Shown here: one piece after another, positions 43,417 through 51,914 of the stretch | Position numbering within the stretch: the stretch's first letter is position 1 | Layout of the letters: each line of letters opens with the position of its first letter | NCBI RefSeq assembly: GCF_002735305.1 | Contig: NZ_PDYG01000008.1 | Span: 1-64,000 of the forward strand | From: Agathobacter ruminis | Lineage (GTDB): Bacteria; Bacillota; Clostridia; Lachnospirales; Lachnospiraceae | Length of the DNA: 64,000 nt | Direction: 5' to 3' | Program-made: the position numbers and the translations under genes | The notes under the pieces: model-generated | The model's database searches: none | What the model was told of the DNA's origin: nothing | What the model saw: the letters and a program-made list of their open reading frames with translations, nothing else

Positions 43417-44346
43417 ATGTTTGATATCAAAGAAATATTAATTTGCGGCGGCGGTATGATGGGAAAGAACATTGCATTTGTAATGGCTTCCAACCCGGAA
43501 TATCAGGTCACCGTATATGATTTGTATGAGACCGATGTGGCAGGAGGCATTCGCACCAATACCAGACAGCTGGTGGAAAAAGGTGTCATGACGGATGCGG
43601 ATATCGACGATCGTTTGAGCCGTATTACATTCACCACCGACATCGATTCTCCACTCATCGCAAAAGCAGACCTTGTGATTGAGGCTGTTTTTGAGGATAT
43701 GAAGATTAAGCAGGAGACATTCGCAAAGCTTGAGGCAAGATGCCGCGAGAATACCATCTTCTGTACCAATTCTTCTGTTATGAGCCCATCACAGATTTCC
43801 GAGAAGTTGCAGCATCGCGAGCGCTTTGTCGGAACACATTTCTGGAATCCGGGCCATCTGATTCCGCTCGTTGAAGTCATTAAGAGTGATGCTTCTTCGG
43901 ATGAAGTGGCACAGACAGTGATGGAAGTGCTTCGCAAGGCAGGCAAGAAGCCGGTCCTTTGCAAAAAGGATGTACCGGGCTTTATTGCCAATCGTATGCA
44001 GCATGCGCTTTGGCGTGAGGCAATCTACATTGTGGAGAGCGGAATCGCAGATGCCGCAACCGTAGATGAAGCTGTCAAATATGCATTCGGACTTCGTCTT
44101 CCACAGCTTGGACCGATGGAGAATGCAGATATGGTCGGAACAGATCTGACCTATAATATTCATGATTATATCTTGAAAGACTTATGTGATTCACATGAGC
44201 CGTCGCCGCTTTTGACGCAATTGCGCGACGAGGGCAAGCTTGGATTTAAATCCGGAGAAGGTTTCCAGAAATGGACACCGGAACAGGTTGCAAAATCCAA
44301 TGCCGATTTGAATGAGTATCTTATTCGGATGCTTTACGGAAAGTAA
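43417..44346 (+). CDS. 3-hydroxyacyl-CoA dehydrogenase-type protein, probable 3-hydroxy-5-oxohexanoate dehydrogenase
   Basis: A 309-residue NAD(P)-dependent dehydrogenase of the 3-hydroxyacyl-CoA dehydrogenase superfamily. The Rossmann motif is ICGGGMMGKNIA. VIEAVFEDM, the catalytic His in GTHFWNPGHLIPLVEV, DVPGFIANRM and a C-terminal helical domain are all present. In the phloroglucinol route an enzyme of this kind oxidises (S)-3-hydroxy-5-oxohexanoate to triacetate. It has a GAGGCAGG site and lies 26 bases after the miniprotein gene. A true hydroxybutyryl-CoA dehydrogenase is the main alternative, but it is not next to crotonase or thiolase genes. Confidence 0.75.
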   Translation: MFDIKEILICGGGMMGKNIAFVMASNPEYQVTVYDLYETDVAGGIRTNTRQLVEKGVMTDADIDDRLSRITFTTDIDSPLIAKADLVIEAVFEDMKIKQETFAKLEARCRENTIFCTNSSVMSPSQISEKLQHRERFVGTHFWNPGHLIPLVEVIKSDASSDEVAQTVMEVLRKAGKKPVLCKKDVPGFIANRMQHALWREAIYIVESGIADAATVDEAVKYAFGLRLPQLGPMENADMVGTDLTYNIHDYILKDLCDSHEPSPLLTQLRDEGKLGFKSGEGFQKWTPEQVAKSNADLNEYLIRMLYGK

Positions 44347-44353
44347 AATAAAT

Positions 44354-44375
44354 GCGGGGGAGTTTTCTCTCCCGC
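44354..44375 (+). other. hairpin before hxlR gene
   Basis: Stem GCGGGGGAG/CTCTCCCGC with a TTTT loop (one G-U pair), 8 bases after the dehydrogenase stop. No strong T run follows, so termination may be partial. Confidence 0.6.
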
Positions 44376-44406
44376 AGATTTCAATGCATGACTAGAGGAG
44401 TAATGT

Positions 44407-44862
44407 ATGAGCGATCAGGAAAAAAGAGATCCGGTTAACCCATATCACTATGCACTGCATTGTATGGGCGGCAAATGGAAGATGACCATTTTACATGAAA
44501 TGTACACTTATGGCCAGATTCGTTTCAATCAGACATTGAAAGTGTTGCCGCTTTCGGAGAAAGTTTTAAGTCAGCAGTTAAAAGAACTGTGTGCGGATGG
44601 ACTGGTGGAACGAATTGTGGATGGCAATGCACATCCGCCATTGATTCATTATCAGTTGACAAAAGAGGCGGAGGAACTGATTCCGGCTCTGGATATTTTG
44701 TATGTATGGTCCATTCGCCAAATGAAAGAAAAAGAAATTCCGATTGACACGGATGCTTATGTAGTGCATCAGTCGGAAAAATATATGGAAGCTTTGAAAG
44801 ATGTCATCGATTCTGAGGAGATGAAGAATATTTCCAGAAGACGCGTTCATGGCGACTTGTGA
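44407..44862 (+). CDS. HxlR-family transcriptional regulator
   Basis: A 151-residue winged-helix regulator. The HxlR core spans about 12-100: YHYALHCMGGKWKMTILHEM, then RFNQTLKVLPLSEKVLSQQLKELCADGLVER and the wing HPPLIHYQLT. The usual N-terminal cysteine of HxlR redox sensors is represented by Cys16 in the GGKWK-preceding segment (LHCMGGKW). Several relatives (YodB, CatR) respond to quinones and phenolics, which suits a polyphenol cluster. It sits between the pathway genes and the redox module, with GAGGAG at the start. The probable operator is upstream of 40058. Confidence 0.87.
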   Translation: MSDQEKRDPVNPYHYALHCMGGKWKMTILHEMYTYGQIRFNQTLKVLPLSEKVLSQQLKELCADGLVERIVDGNAHPPLIHYQLTKEAEELIPALDILYVWSIRQMKEKEIPIDTDAYVVHQSEKYMEALKDVIDSEEMKNISRRRVHGDL

Positions 44863-44937
44863 GTTTGAATTTGAATATGTTATCCAAAATGGGAATCATT
44901 AATAGATCAGTCACAGATTGTATATGGAGGTAATGTG

Positions 44938-46383
44938 ATGAAAAAATTAGAAGCAGATGTAGTAGTTGTAGGTGCAGGCCCTTCCGGACTCGCAGCATCC
45001 GTTCAGGCAGCGGATGACGGAGCAAAGGTTGTGGTATTGAACAAGGCGGATGTTGTCGGTGGTGCCGCAAACATGGGAATGGGACCACTCGGTATCGGAA
45101 CCAGACAGCAGCAGGCGCAGATGGTTGACATTGATGTAGAAAAAGCTTTCAAAATGTTTATGGATTATACCCATTGGAGAGTTGATGCCAACCTTGTAAA
45201 GAAATATTTTGAGAATTCAAAGGATACCATCGAATGGCTCGAGGATATGGGCGTAGAATTTGCAGGCGCATATCCGTATTTCCCGAAGTCAGAGGCAACC
45301 TGGCATATTGTGGCAGTCAATGGCGGAATCGGCCGTAACGGCGGTGCAATCATGAACAAGGCCATGATGGACAAGGGAACCGAGCTCGGTGTGGAATATC
45401 TGAATTCCGTTACCGTTGAATCCATTACAATGGATGGCGGAAAGGTGTCCGGTGTCAAGGCAAAAGCGGCAGACGGAGAAGAAATCGAAGTTTCCGCAAA
45501 GGCAGTCATTATTGCGACCGGTGGAGCAGGCGATTCACCTGAATATATCAAAGAGCGTATGGGATATACCTGGGGCGAGGATATGTTCAACTTCCGTATT
45601 CCGGGACTTGAGGGCGACGGAATTAAGATGGCAATTGCTGCAGGTGCTGCGACCACAGAGATGAATATCGAAATGATTTATGTATTGCCAAATACAGATA
45701 TGATCGAGCCATTGCCGGCGGTATTTATGCAGCCGAACCTGATGGTAAACAAATTCGGTCGTCGCTTCATCAATGAGGAGCAGATGCAGAATACTACCTT
45801 TACCGGAAATGCAATTAATATCCAGAAAGGATCTGTCGGATATTCTATTTTTGACTCATCCATTTTGAAGGGATATAAGAAGAGAGGACTCGACGTGGTC
45901 AACTTCGTACATCATCCGGAAAATCTTGATGAATTTGACGAAGTGCTCGAAGCACAGATTGCCGGAGGCAATCCTGATGTTTATATGGCAGATACCATCG
46001 AGGAACTTGCAGAAAAACTTGGTATCGATCCGGAAGCTTTGGCAGATACCGTAGATGAATACAATGATATGTGTGATGCGGCTGATACTCAGTTCTACAA
46101 ACCACGCAAATTCATGAAGCCAATCCGCAAAGCACCATTCTATGCAGGCGCATTCCGCCCGTCAGGATATGGTACACTCGGCGGAATCAAGGTCAATGAC
46201 AATATGGAAGTATTGAAACCGGATTGGGAAAAGGTACCGGGCCTGTTTGCATGCGGAACCGATACATGTACCATTTACGGTGACAGCTACATGTTCCTGC
46301 TGCCGGGTAATACCATGGGATATTGTCTGAATTCCGGTCGTTTTGCCGGTGAAGGCGCAGCTGATTATGCAAATGAAAATTAA
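44938..46383 (+). CDS. FAD-dependent oxidoreductase, fumarate-reductase-like
   Basis: A 481-residue flavoprotein of the FAD_binding_2 (fumarate reductase/ketosteroid dehydrogenase) type. It starts with VVVVGAGPSGLAASVQA for FAD, then GGAANMGMGPLG, NGGIGRNGGA, VIIATGGAGDSPEY, and near the C-terminus RPSGYGTLGGIKVN and GLFACGTDTC. Such enzymes reduce or introduce a C=C bond next to a carbonyl. There is no secretion signal or heme domain, so electrons must come from a partner, probably the two Fe-S proteins encoded next. A substrate within polyphenol breakdown is plausible but not shown. ATG 44938 follows GGAGG. Confidence 0.82.
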   Translation: MKKLEADVVVVGAGPSGLAASVQAADDGAKVVVLNKADVVGGAANMGMGPLGIGTRQQQAQMVDIDVEKAFKMFMDYTHWRVDANLVKKYFENSKDTIEWLEDMGVEFAGAYPYFPKSEATWHIVAVNGGIGRNGGAIMNKAMMDKGTELGVEYLNSVTVESITMDGGKVSGVKAKAADGEEIEVSAKAVIIATGGAGDSPEYIKERMGYTWGEDMFNFRIPGLEGDGIKMAIAAGAATTEMNIEMIYVLPNTDMIEPLPAVFMQPNLMVNKFGRRFINEEQMQNTTFTGNAINIQKGSVGYSIFDSSILKGYKKRGLDVVNFVHHPENLDEFDEVLEAQIAGGNPDVYMADTIEELAEKLGIDPEALADTVDEYNDMCDAADTQFYKPRKFMKPIRKAPFYAGAFRPSGYGTLGGIKVNDNMEVLKPDWEKVPGLFACGTDTCTIYGDSYMFLLPGNTMGYCLNSGRFAGEGAADYANEN

Positions 46384-46439
46384 GCATTTGTCAGAAAACC
46401 AATAGATTAGAGAAATAAAAGAGAAGAGAGAGGGATCAA

Positions 46440-48557
46440 ATGGGAACAGTTCAATTAACCATTGATGGTTATAAGATTGAGGCAGATGAATCCAAAACCG
46501 TCTTAGAGGCTGCTTTGGATAATGGCATCTACATTCCTCATCTTTGCCATCATGAAAATCTTCATCCGAATGGAGGATGTCGTCTCTGTGTTGTAAAACA
46601 GGACGGAGTCGACGGTGTGATTACATCATGCTCCACAAAAGTAAAAGAGGGAATGGTGATTCATACCAAAGACGAGCAGGCGGAAGCAATCCGCAAGCTT
46701 TCTTGTGACTTCATGTTCAAAACGCATCCGACAGAATGTACCGGATGTCCGAAATACGGTAAATGCCAGCTGGCATCAATTTCACAGTATGTCGGAGATA
46801 CCGGACGCGATCTGCGCTATTGCCAGATTCGTGTGACCGCAGACGAGAGCAATCCGCTCATGTTGCATGAGATGCATCGCTGTATTCTTTGCGGACGCTG
46901 TGTCAGAGCCTGCAACGAAATGCGTGGTGTAGGTGCATTGAAATTTGAAAAGGTTGACGGAAGAATGCGCGTCGTAATCAATGGCGACAGCCTTGAAGAA
47001 GCAGGATGCCGTTTCTGTGGCGCCTGCGTGGAAGTATGCCCGACCGGTTCCATCCGCGATAAGGTTGGCGTATTTGATGACAATCTTCCAAAGGAGCGTG
47101 CACTGGTACCATGCCGTGAGGCTTGTCCTGCACATGTCAATGTGCCGAAGTATATCCGTTATATCAACGAGGGCAATTATGCGGCAGCTGCAGCAACCGT
47201 TCGCGAGAAGGTTCCGTTCCCGGAGACTTTGGGTTATGTCTGTGTGCATGACTGCGAAGCAAATTGTAAGAGAAACTTCTTAAATGGTGCGGTATCCATC
47301 CGCAACTTAAAGAGATATGCAGCATCGCAGGATGACGGGTCATGGAAGAAGAATGCATTCCAGAAGCCGGATACAGGCAAGAAGGTTGCAGTCATCGGAT
47401 CCGGTCCGGCAGGATTGACGGTTGCATATTATATGAGAAAGCTCGGCCATGAAGTGACTGTATTTGAGAAACTGCCGAAGGCAGGTGGACAGATGCGATA
47501 TGGTATTCCTTCTTATCGTCTCCCGCGTGAGGTTCTCGATGCAGAAATCGCAGAGATTGAAGCAATCGGTGTTAAGATCGAATGCAACAGCGAAGTGAAG
47601 AGCGCCGTAGAATTAAAGAAAGATTATGATGTTGTCTATGCAGCAATCGGAACACATGCAGGAAACAAGCTTCCGCTTGAAAACAATGATCTGCCGGATG
47701 TGTATCTGAATGCAGACTTCCTGCGTGCAGAGAATCTTGGAAATCCGCTTCCGGTTGGAGAGAATGTTGTCGTTTTGGGTGGTGGTAATGTTGCCATCGA
47801 CTGTGCGGAAACCGCAGTCAGACTTGGTGCAAAGCATGTTGTTATGACCTGTCTTGAGGCACCGGACAAGATGACCGCTTCTGCGGAAGAAGTGACATGG
47901 GCAAAAGAGGATGGAATCATCGTAGAAAATTCCAGAACCTTTGATGCAATTGTTGCAGAGAATGGCAAAGTGACCGGTCTGACCGTTACCGGAATTGAAG
48001 GACTGAAATTCGGACCGAAGGGACCGGAATTCACCAGAATCCCGGATTCTACCGTAACCTTCCCGGCCGATACCGTAATCTTTGCAGTCGGACAGCATCC
48101 GGATGTGACAGAAGAATTCGGTGTGGAATTGAACCGCGGTCGTATCGTGGTGAATCCGGAGACCTTTGCAACCAATATCGAGGGCATTTATGCATCCGGA
48201 GACTGTGTCACCGGAACCAGATCTGTCATTCAGGCTGTCGGAGAAGCACGTCTTGCTGTATCCGCAATGGATCAGTATCTCGGCGGAGATGGCAATATCG
48301 AAGAGAATCTGGCACCGGAGCAGGATGCAAATCCATGCATCGGCAAGGCTACAGAGGCACAGCGTGCTAACCGTACCGAACCGAGAACCATCGATGCGGC
48401 AGACCGCGTAAAGAATTTCGAGCCAATGGATCTCGGATTCGACTGCAGCATGGCAGGCTGTGAGGCAGACCGCTGTCTCCAGTGTGATTTAAGACTTCAG
48501 ATTGCACCTCAGAAATTCTGGAGCGATTATGTTCCTGAGGAAGGAGGCGCAGAATAA
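46440..48557 (+). CDS. ferredoxin domains fused to GltD-like NAD(P)H oxidoreductase
   Basis: A 705-residue soluble electron-transfer flavoprotein. The order is a NuoG-like [2Fe-2S] domain (CHHENLHPNGGCRLC), a His-Cys cluster segment (HPTECTGCPKYGKC), two [4Fe-4S] motifs (CILCGRCVRAC and CRFCGACVEVC), then a glutamate-synthase small-subunit (GltD/NfnB-like) part with CREACPAHV, FAD motif VIGSGPAGLTVAYYM and nucleotide motif VLGGGNVAIDCAE. This design occurs in SfrB-like and NADP-reducing hydrogenase-like complexes. It would pass electrons between NAD(P)H and the Fe-S chain. The stop overlaps the next gene by one base (TAATG), so the two form a complex. Confidence 0.85.
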   Translation: MGTVQLTIDGYKIEADESKTVLEAALDNGIYIPHLCHHENLHPNGGCRLCVVKQDGVDGVITSCSTKVKEGMVIHTKDEQAEAIRKLSCDFMFKTHPTECTGCPKYGKCQLASISQYVGDTGRDLRYCQIRVTADESNPLMLHEMHRCILCGRCVRACNEMRGVGALKFEKVDGRMRVVINGDSLEEAGCRFCGACVEVCPTGSIRDKVGVFDDNLPKERALVPCREACPAHVNVPKYIRYINEGNYAAAAATVREKVPFPETLGYVCVHDCEANCKRNFLNGAVSIRNLKRYAASQDDGSWKKNAFQKPDTGKKVAVIGSGPAGLTVAYYMRKLGHEVTVFEKLPKAGGQMRYGIPSYRLPREVLDAEIAEIEAIGVKIECNSEVKSAVELKKDYDVVYAAIGTHAGNKLPLENNDLPDVYLNADFLRAENLGNPLPVGENVVVLGGGNVAIDCAETAVRLGAKHVVMTCLEAPDKMTASAEEVTWAKEDGIIVENSRTFDAIVAENGKVTGLTVTGIEGLKFGPKGPEFTRIPDSTVTFPADTVIFAVGQHPDVTEEFGVELNRGRIVVNPETFATNIEGIYASGDCVTGTRSVIQAVGEARLAVSAMDQYLGGDGNIEENLAPEQDANPCIGKATEAQRANRTEPRTIDAADRVKNFEPMDLGFDCSMAGCEADRCLQCDLRLQIAPQKFWSDYVPEEGGAE

Positions 48558-49666
48558 TGAAGAATTTATTAGTAGTAAGCTGTTTGAAAGATGATAATTA
48601 TGCGCATATCTCCATTCACTTACTGAAGGAGAAACTTGCGGATGTCAAAGCAGGTGTGGAGAAAAAGGCTGCAGAACTGCAGGCAGATGTACTCTATCTG
48701 CTTCCGGAAGGCGAAAAAGTCGATGGAATCGATTGTGAAGTCCGCTATGGAGCATACAATCCAACCCTTGGAAATCCATATTCCGTCGCTCAGCTTCTGG
48801 CAGGAAATCTTCCTCGTCCGATGATTCAGGATGATTTTGTTGCAACTTATGAGGATTACGAAGTATCCGTAATGACTCCGGAAGAAGCATATCTGCTTGC
48901 AACCGGCAAGAATGTCCGCTTTGTAGCTGTGACAGCCGACGGCAAGACTGAAATCAAGGAAGTGGAAATCGGCACCAAAGCAGGAAGCATCTGCGACGCA
49001 GGCTCTGCAAAGGCTGTTTTGATCGGTGGTCAGAAGGGTACTTTTGTCAAACCGGAATCGCTTGCGGATTATGAAATCCGTGCAGATCGCGATGATTATG
49101 CCATTACCGTATTCAATCAGGATGAATGTATGGTTCAGACTGCGGTTTCCATTATGGAGCAGGCATGGGCTTCTTCCTGCGGCAAGTGTGTACTCTGCCG
49201 TGAAGGTACCTTACAGTTCAAGACCATTGTCACGGAGATGACAACCGGAAAGGCAAAGGTGACAGACCTTGATCTCATCAGGGAAGTCGGTGAACTGATT
49301 GAAATCGGTGCATATTGTCCGTTTGGCCGCGCCATGGCAAAACCGTTGATTTCTGCAGTAAATCTGTTCCAGGATGAATTCGAGGAGCATATCAAGAGAA
49401 AGACCTGTAAGTGTGGCAAGTGCTACAAGGCAGCAGCGGTTTATCTCATCCTTCCGGATCTGTGTACCGGTTGCGGCGATTGTGTCGATGAATGTGATGA
49501 AGATGCAATCGACGGAAAGGCCAACTTCATCCATATGATCGATCAGGATATGTGCGAGCAGTGTGGCAAGTGCGTATCGGCATGCGACGAGGATGCGATT
49601 GTGAAGTGGGAGGATGCGAAACTTCCGAAACTTCCAAAGAAACTGACCAAGGTCGGAAAATTCTAA
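48557..49666 (+). CDS. NuoF-like Fe-S protein lacking NADH/FMN site
   Basis: A 369-residue protein equivalent to the C-terminal half of NuoF/HydB. It has the SLBB-like region, the [4Fe-4S] segment SSCGKCVLCREGT (about 211-223), and two C-terminal ferredoxin motifs (CTGCGDCVDECDED, CEQCGKCVSACDED). The N-terminal ~120 residues look like a shrunken FMN domain: the GRGGAGFPTG glycine loop and the NADH-binding Glu-rich loop of NuoF are absent. It probably serves as an electron wire between its GltD-like partner and the flavoprotein encoded upstream. It is translationally coupled to the preceding gene and ends the cluster. Confidence 0.83.
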   Translation: MKNLLVVSCLKDDNYAHISIHLLKEKLADVKAGVEKKAAELQADVLYLLPEGEKVDGIDCEVRYGAYNPTLGNPYSVAQLLAGNLPRPMIQDDFVATYEDYEVSVMTPEEAYLLATGKNVRFVAVTADGKTEIKEVEIGTKAGSICDAGSAKAVLIGGQKGTFVKPESLADYEIRADRDDYAITVFNQDECMVQTAVSIMEQAWASSCGKCVLCREGTLQFKTIVTEMTTGKAKVTDLDLIREVGELIEIGAYCPFGRAMAKPLISAVNLFQDEFEEHIKRKTCKCGKCYKAAAVYLILPDLCTGCGDCVDECDEDAIDGKANFIHMIDQDMCEQCGKCVSACDEDAIVKWEDAKLPKLPKKLTKVGKF

Positions 49667-49686
49667 AACGAAAAAACACTGATGAG

Positions 49687-49726
49687 ATGAAGCAGATTTC
49701 GGATTTCCGGAACCTGCTTCATTTTT
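49687..49726 (+). terminator. terminator of catabolic cluster
   Basis: Stem ATGAAGCAG/CTGCTTCAT with an 18-nt loop that can partly pair (TTTCCGG), followed by TTTTTC. It lies 20 bases after the stop of the NuoF-like gene. Confidence 0.85.
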
Positions 49727-49808
49727 CTTGTGTGGGAACAAAATATCGGTATAATGAAAGATAGCAAGAATCATGAAATAGAAGATAGAAGATAGAAGAG
49801 GACCGGTT

Positions 49809-51872
49809 ATGACAAAAAAGTGGAAAAAAGGGATTGCGATGCTGGTTTGTGTCGGCATCATGACGCAGATTCCGGCCTGTGCGAACAAATATGAATCAGT
49901 ATATCTGCTGGATGAAGATCGCAAAGCGAGTGATGTCGCACTTGAATATTACGAAAAAGAAAATCAGGTATCGAAAGAAGATATTGAGGAATATTCGGAT
50001 GAAAATGCGGTGATTGTATATCGCGATGACGGATACGTCTCTTCGCTGGTCGGACGATTTTCTCCGGATCAGGTGGAGTCTTCCGACGATGTATTAAAGG
50101 CACTTGCAACCGTCTATGATTTGCTGGGTTTTGGCGAAGATACGGAATATTATCTCGCATCGCAGATTACGGATACGCAGACAGACTATACCTATTTTAC
50201 CTACAAGCAGATGGCGGGTAACCAGTCGGTGGAAAATGGTTCGCTTGTGATTGTACGCGATGCGGATCATTATGTCTGTGCGCTCTCGAATTCATTTTCT
50301 TCGGAAATCGTAAAGAGTGAACAAATGATTACGGCGCAGGAGGCGGAGACGATTGTGCAAACCAATTATCCGCAACTGACCATCTATTCGCAGTATACAA
50401 AAGAAGTTTATTTTAATCATAATAATGTTTTGACCAAGGCGATGGCGGTTTATACAGATAACCCTGACATCAGTCAGAGTTTTCAAATGCCATATTTGAT
50501 GCATTATATCAGCAACGAGGGAACTTATCTGATCTGCACACCGACCAGCACCGTATCTACAACCGATACAAAGGGCTATCACAACGAAGATTATTTTTCG
50601 GGGATGGATGAGACCGTCTACGAGACGACAGTGCAAAAGGCCGATGGAACCACAGAGGCGATTTCCGTTCCGGTTTGTTATAACAAATCGGATGGACTGT
50701 ATTATATGATGGATCCGAAGAGACTGATTGCCGCAGCTTCCTTCTATGATTTTTATGTCAAGGATGAAGTGAATTTTATTACCAGTACCAACAACAATGA
50801 CTGGGATATGAATTATATTCTGGCCTATGCAAATTATATTGAGGCATGGGACTTTTACAAAACCATTGGCGTGCCTTCTATTGATCGCGCCGGAATGCCG
50901 ATTCTGATCGGGATGGGCATGTGCGACAGCAAAGGCAATCCCGTCGATAATGCCGGATACTACGGAAGCATTATGGGCTGGGGATTTTTTGGTGTATCGG
51001 ATGTCAACAAAGACAGCCAGGCACTCGATGTTGTTGCACATGAATTTACGCATGGATATACCAGCCATGCGATGCAGGGATGTATCTATGCAAATGAGCA
51101 GGGCGCAATCAATGAGTCATTAAGTGATATCATGGGCAATCTCGTTGAAATGTATGACAAGAAGACGGAGGATGAGACATGGAGCATCGGAGAAAGTTGT
51201 GGAAATGTATTTCGCAAGATGAGTGATCCGATTGCCTATCATCAGCCTTCCTTTGTCGGTGATGCATTTTATGTTCCGAAAACGGATCATCCGAATGCTT
51301 CCTTGAATGATTATGGCGGCGTACATTCCAACAGTTCACTGCTCAACAAAGTGGCATATGACCTGTATGCGGCATCTGTGCCGCTTTCGCACGAAATTAT
51401 GCTCTGGCTGGATACCATAGAATTTCTGACTCCGCAATCTGATTTGGATGATGTCTATGTTGGATTGATTTTGTCCTGCCGTGCGCATAGTGAATATCAT
51501 GATTATGAGCAAATTGTGCATGACAGCTATGAAAAGATGGGCATGATGGGAGACCGTGAGCAGACGGCAAAAGACAATCAGAATTTGCGCAGTAATTATT
51601 TTGAACTGTCAGTTGCCACAGAGGCACCGGATTCGGCCGTTGTATTATATGATGCGAATGGCCATTATTATGCAAGCTATTCTCCGGATGCGGATGGGAA
51701 TGCCCGTGTGCGCGCTGAAATCGGAAAATATTATCTGGTTTATGCAAAATCACAATTCGGCAATGTCTATTGCTATTATTATACCGGCAGCAGTTGGTCC
51801 GCAAATGATTCGGCCGCGAAATTAATTAATTTTGATAAGAATGTGGTATACGAAAAACTCGAAATATATTAA
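49809..51872 (+). CDS. secreted M4 (thermolysin-like) metallopeptidase
   Basis: A 687-residue exported protease precursor. A hydrophobic signal (residues about 8-24) ends at PACANK, possibly a weak lipobox with Cys24. Residues about 30-330 form an FTP/PepSY-like propeptide. The peptidase has HEFTH (His411, Glu412, His415), the third zinc ligand Glu436 in GAINESLSD, and the later catalytic His in YGGVHSNSSLLNK. The spacing between HEFTH and the Glu is one residue longer than in thermolysin. A C-terminal beta domain of about 90 residues follows. No GGAGG site is seen beyond AGAAGAGGA. Confidence 0.85.
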   Translation: MTKKWKKGIAMLVCVGIMTQIPACANKYESVYLLDEDRKASDVALEYYEKENQVSKEDIEEYSDENAVIVYRDDGYVSSLVGRFSPDQVESSDDVLKALATVYDLLGFGEDTEYYLASQITDTQTDYTYFTYKQMAGNQSVENGSLVIVRDADHYVCALSNSFSSEIVKSEQMITAQEAETIVQTNYPQLTIYSQYTKEVYFNHNNVLTKAMAVYTDNPDISQSFQMPYLMHYISNEGTYLICTPTSTVSTTDTKGYHNEDYFSGMDETVYETTVQKADGTTEAISVPVCYNKSDGLYYMMDPKRLIAAASFYDFYVKDEVNFITSTNNNDWDMNYILAYANYIEAWDFYKTIGVPSIDRAGMPILIGMGMCDSKGNPVDNAGYYGSIMGWGFFGVSDVNKDSQALDVVAHEFTHGYTSHAMQGCIYANEQGAINESLSDIMGNLVEMYDKKTEDETWSIGESCGNVFRKMSDPIAYHQPSFVGDAFYVPKTDHPNASLNDYGGVHSNSSLLNKVAYDLYAASVPLSHEIMLWLDTIEFLTPQSDLDDVYVGLILSCRAHSEYHDYEQIVHDSYEKMGMMGDREQTAKDNQNLRSNYFELSVATEAPDSAVVLYDANGHYYASYSPDADGNARVRAEIGKYYLVYAKSQFGNVYCYYYTGSSWSANDSAAKLINFDKNVVYEKLEIY

Positions 51873-51914
51873 AATAATTTATATTATGTATGTGAAAACA
51901 GGAGGGAATGATTT

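Noticed and set aside
46782-48187. Antisense frames of 107-183 codons opposite the GltD-like gene
   Set aside because: They lie entirely opposite a protein with multiple cofactor motifs and lack starts with ribosome binding sites.
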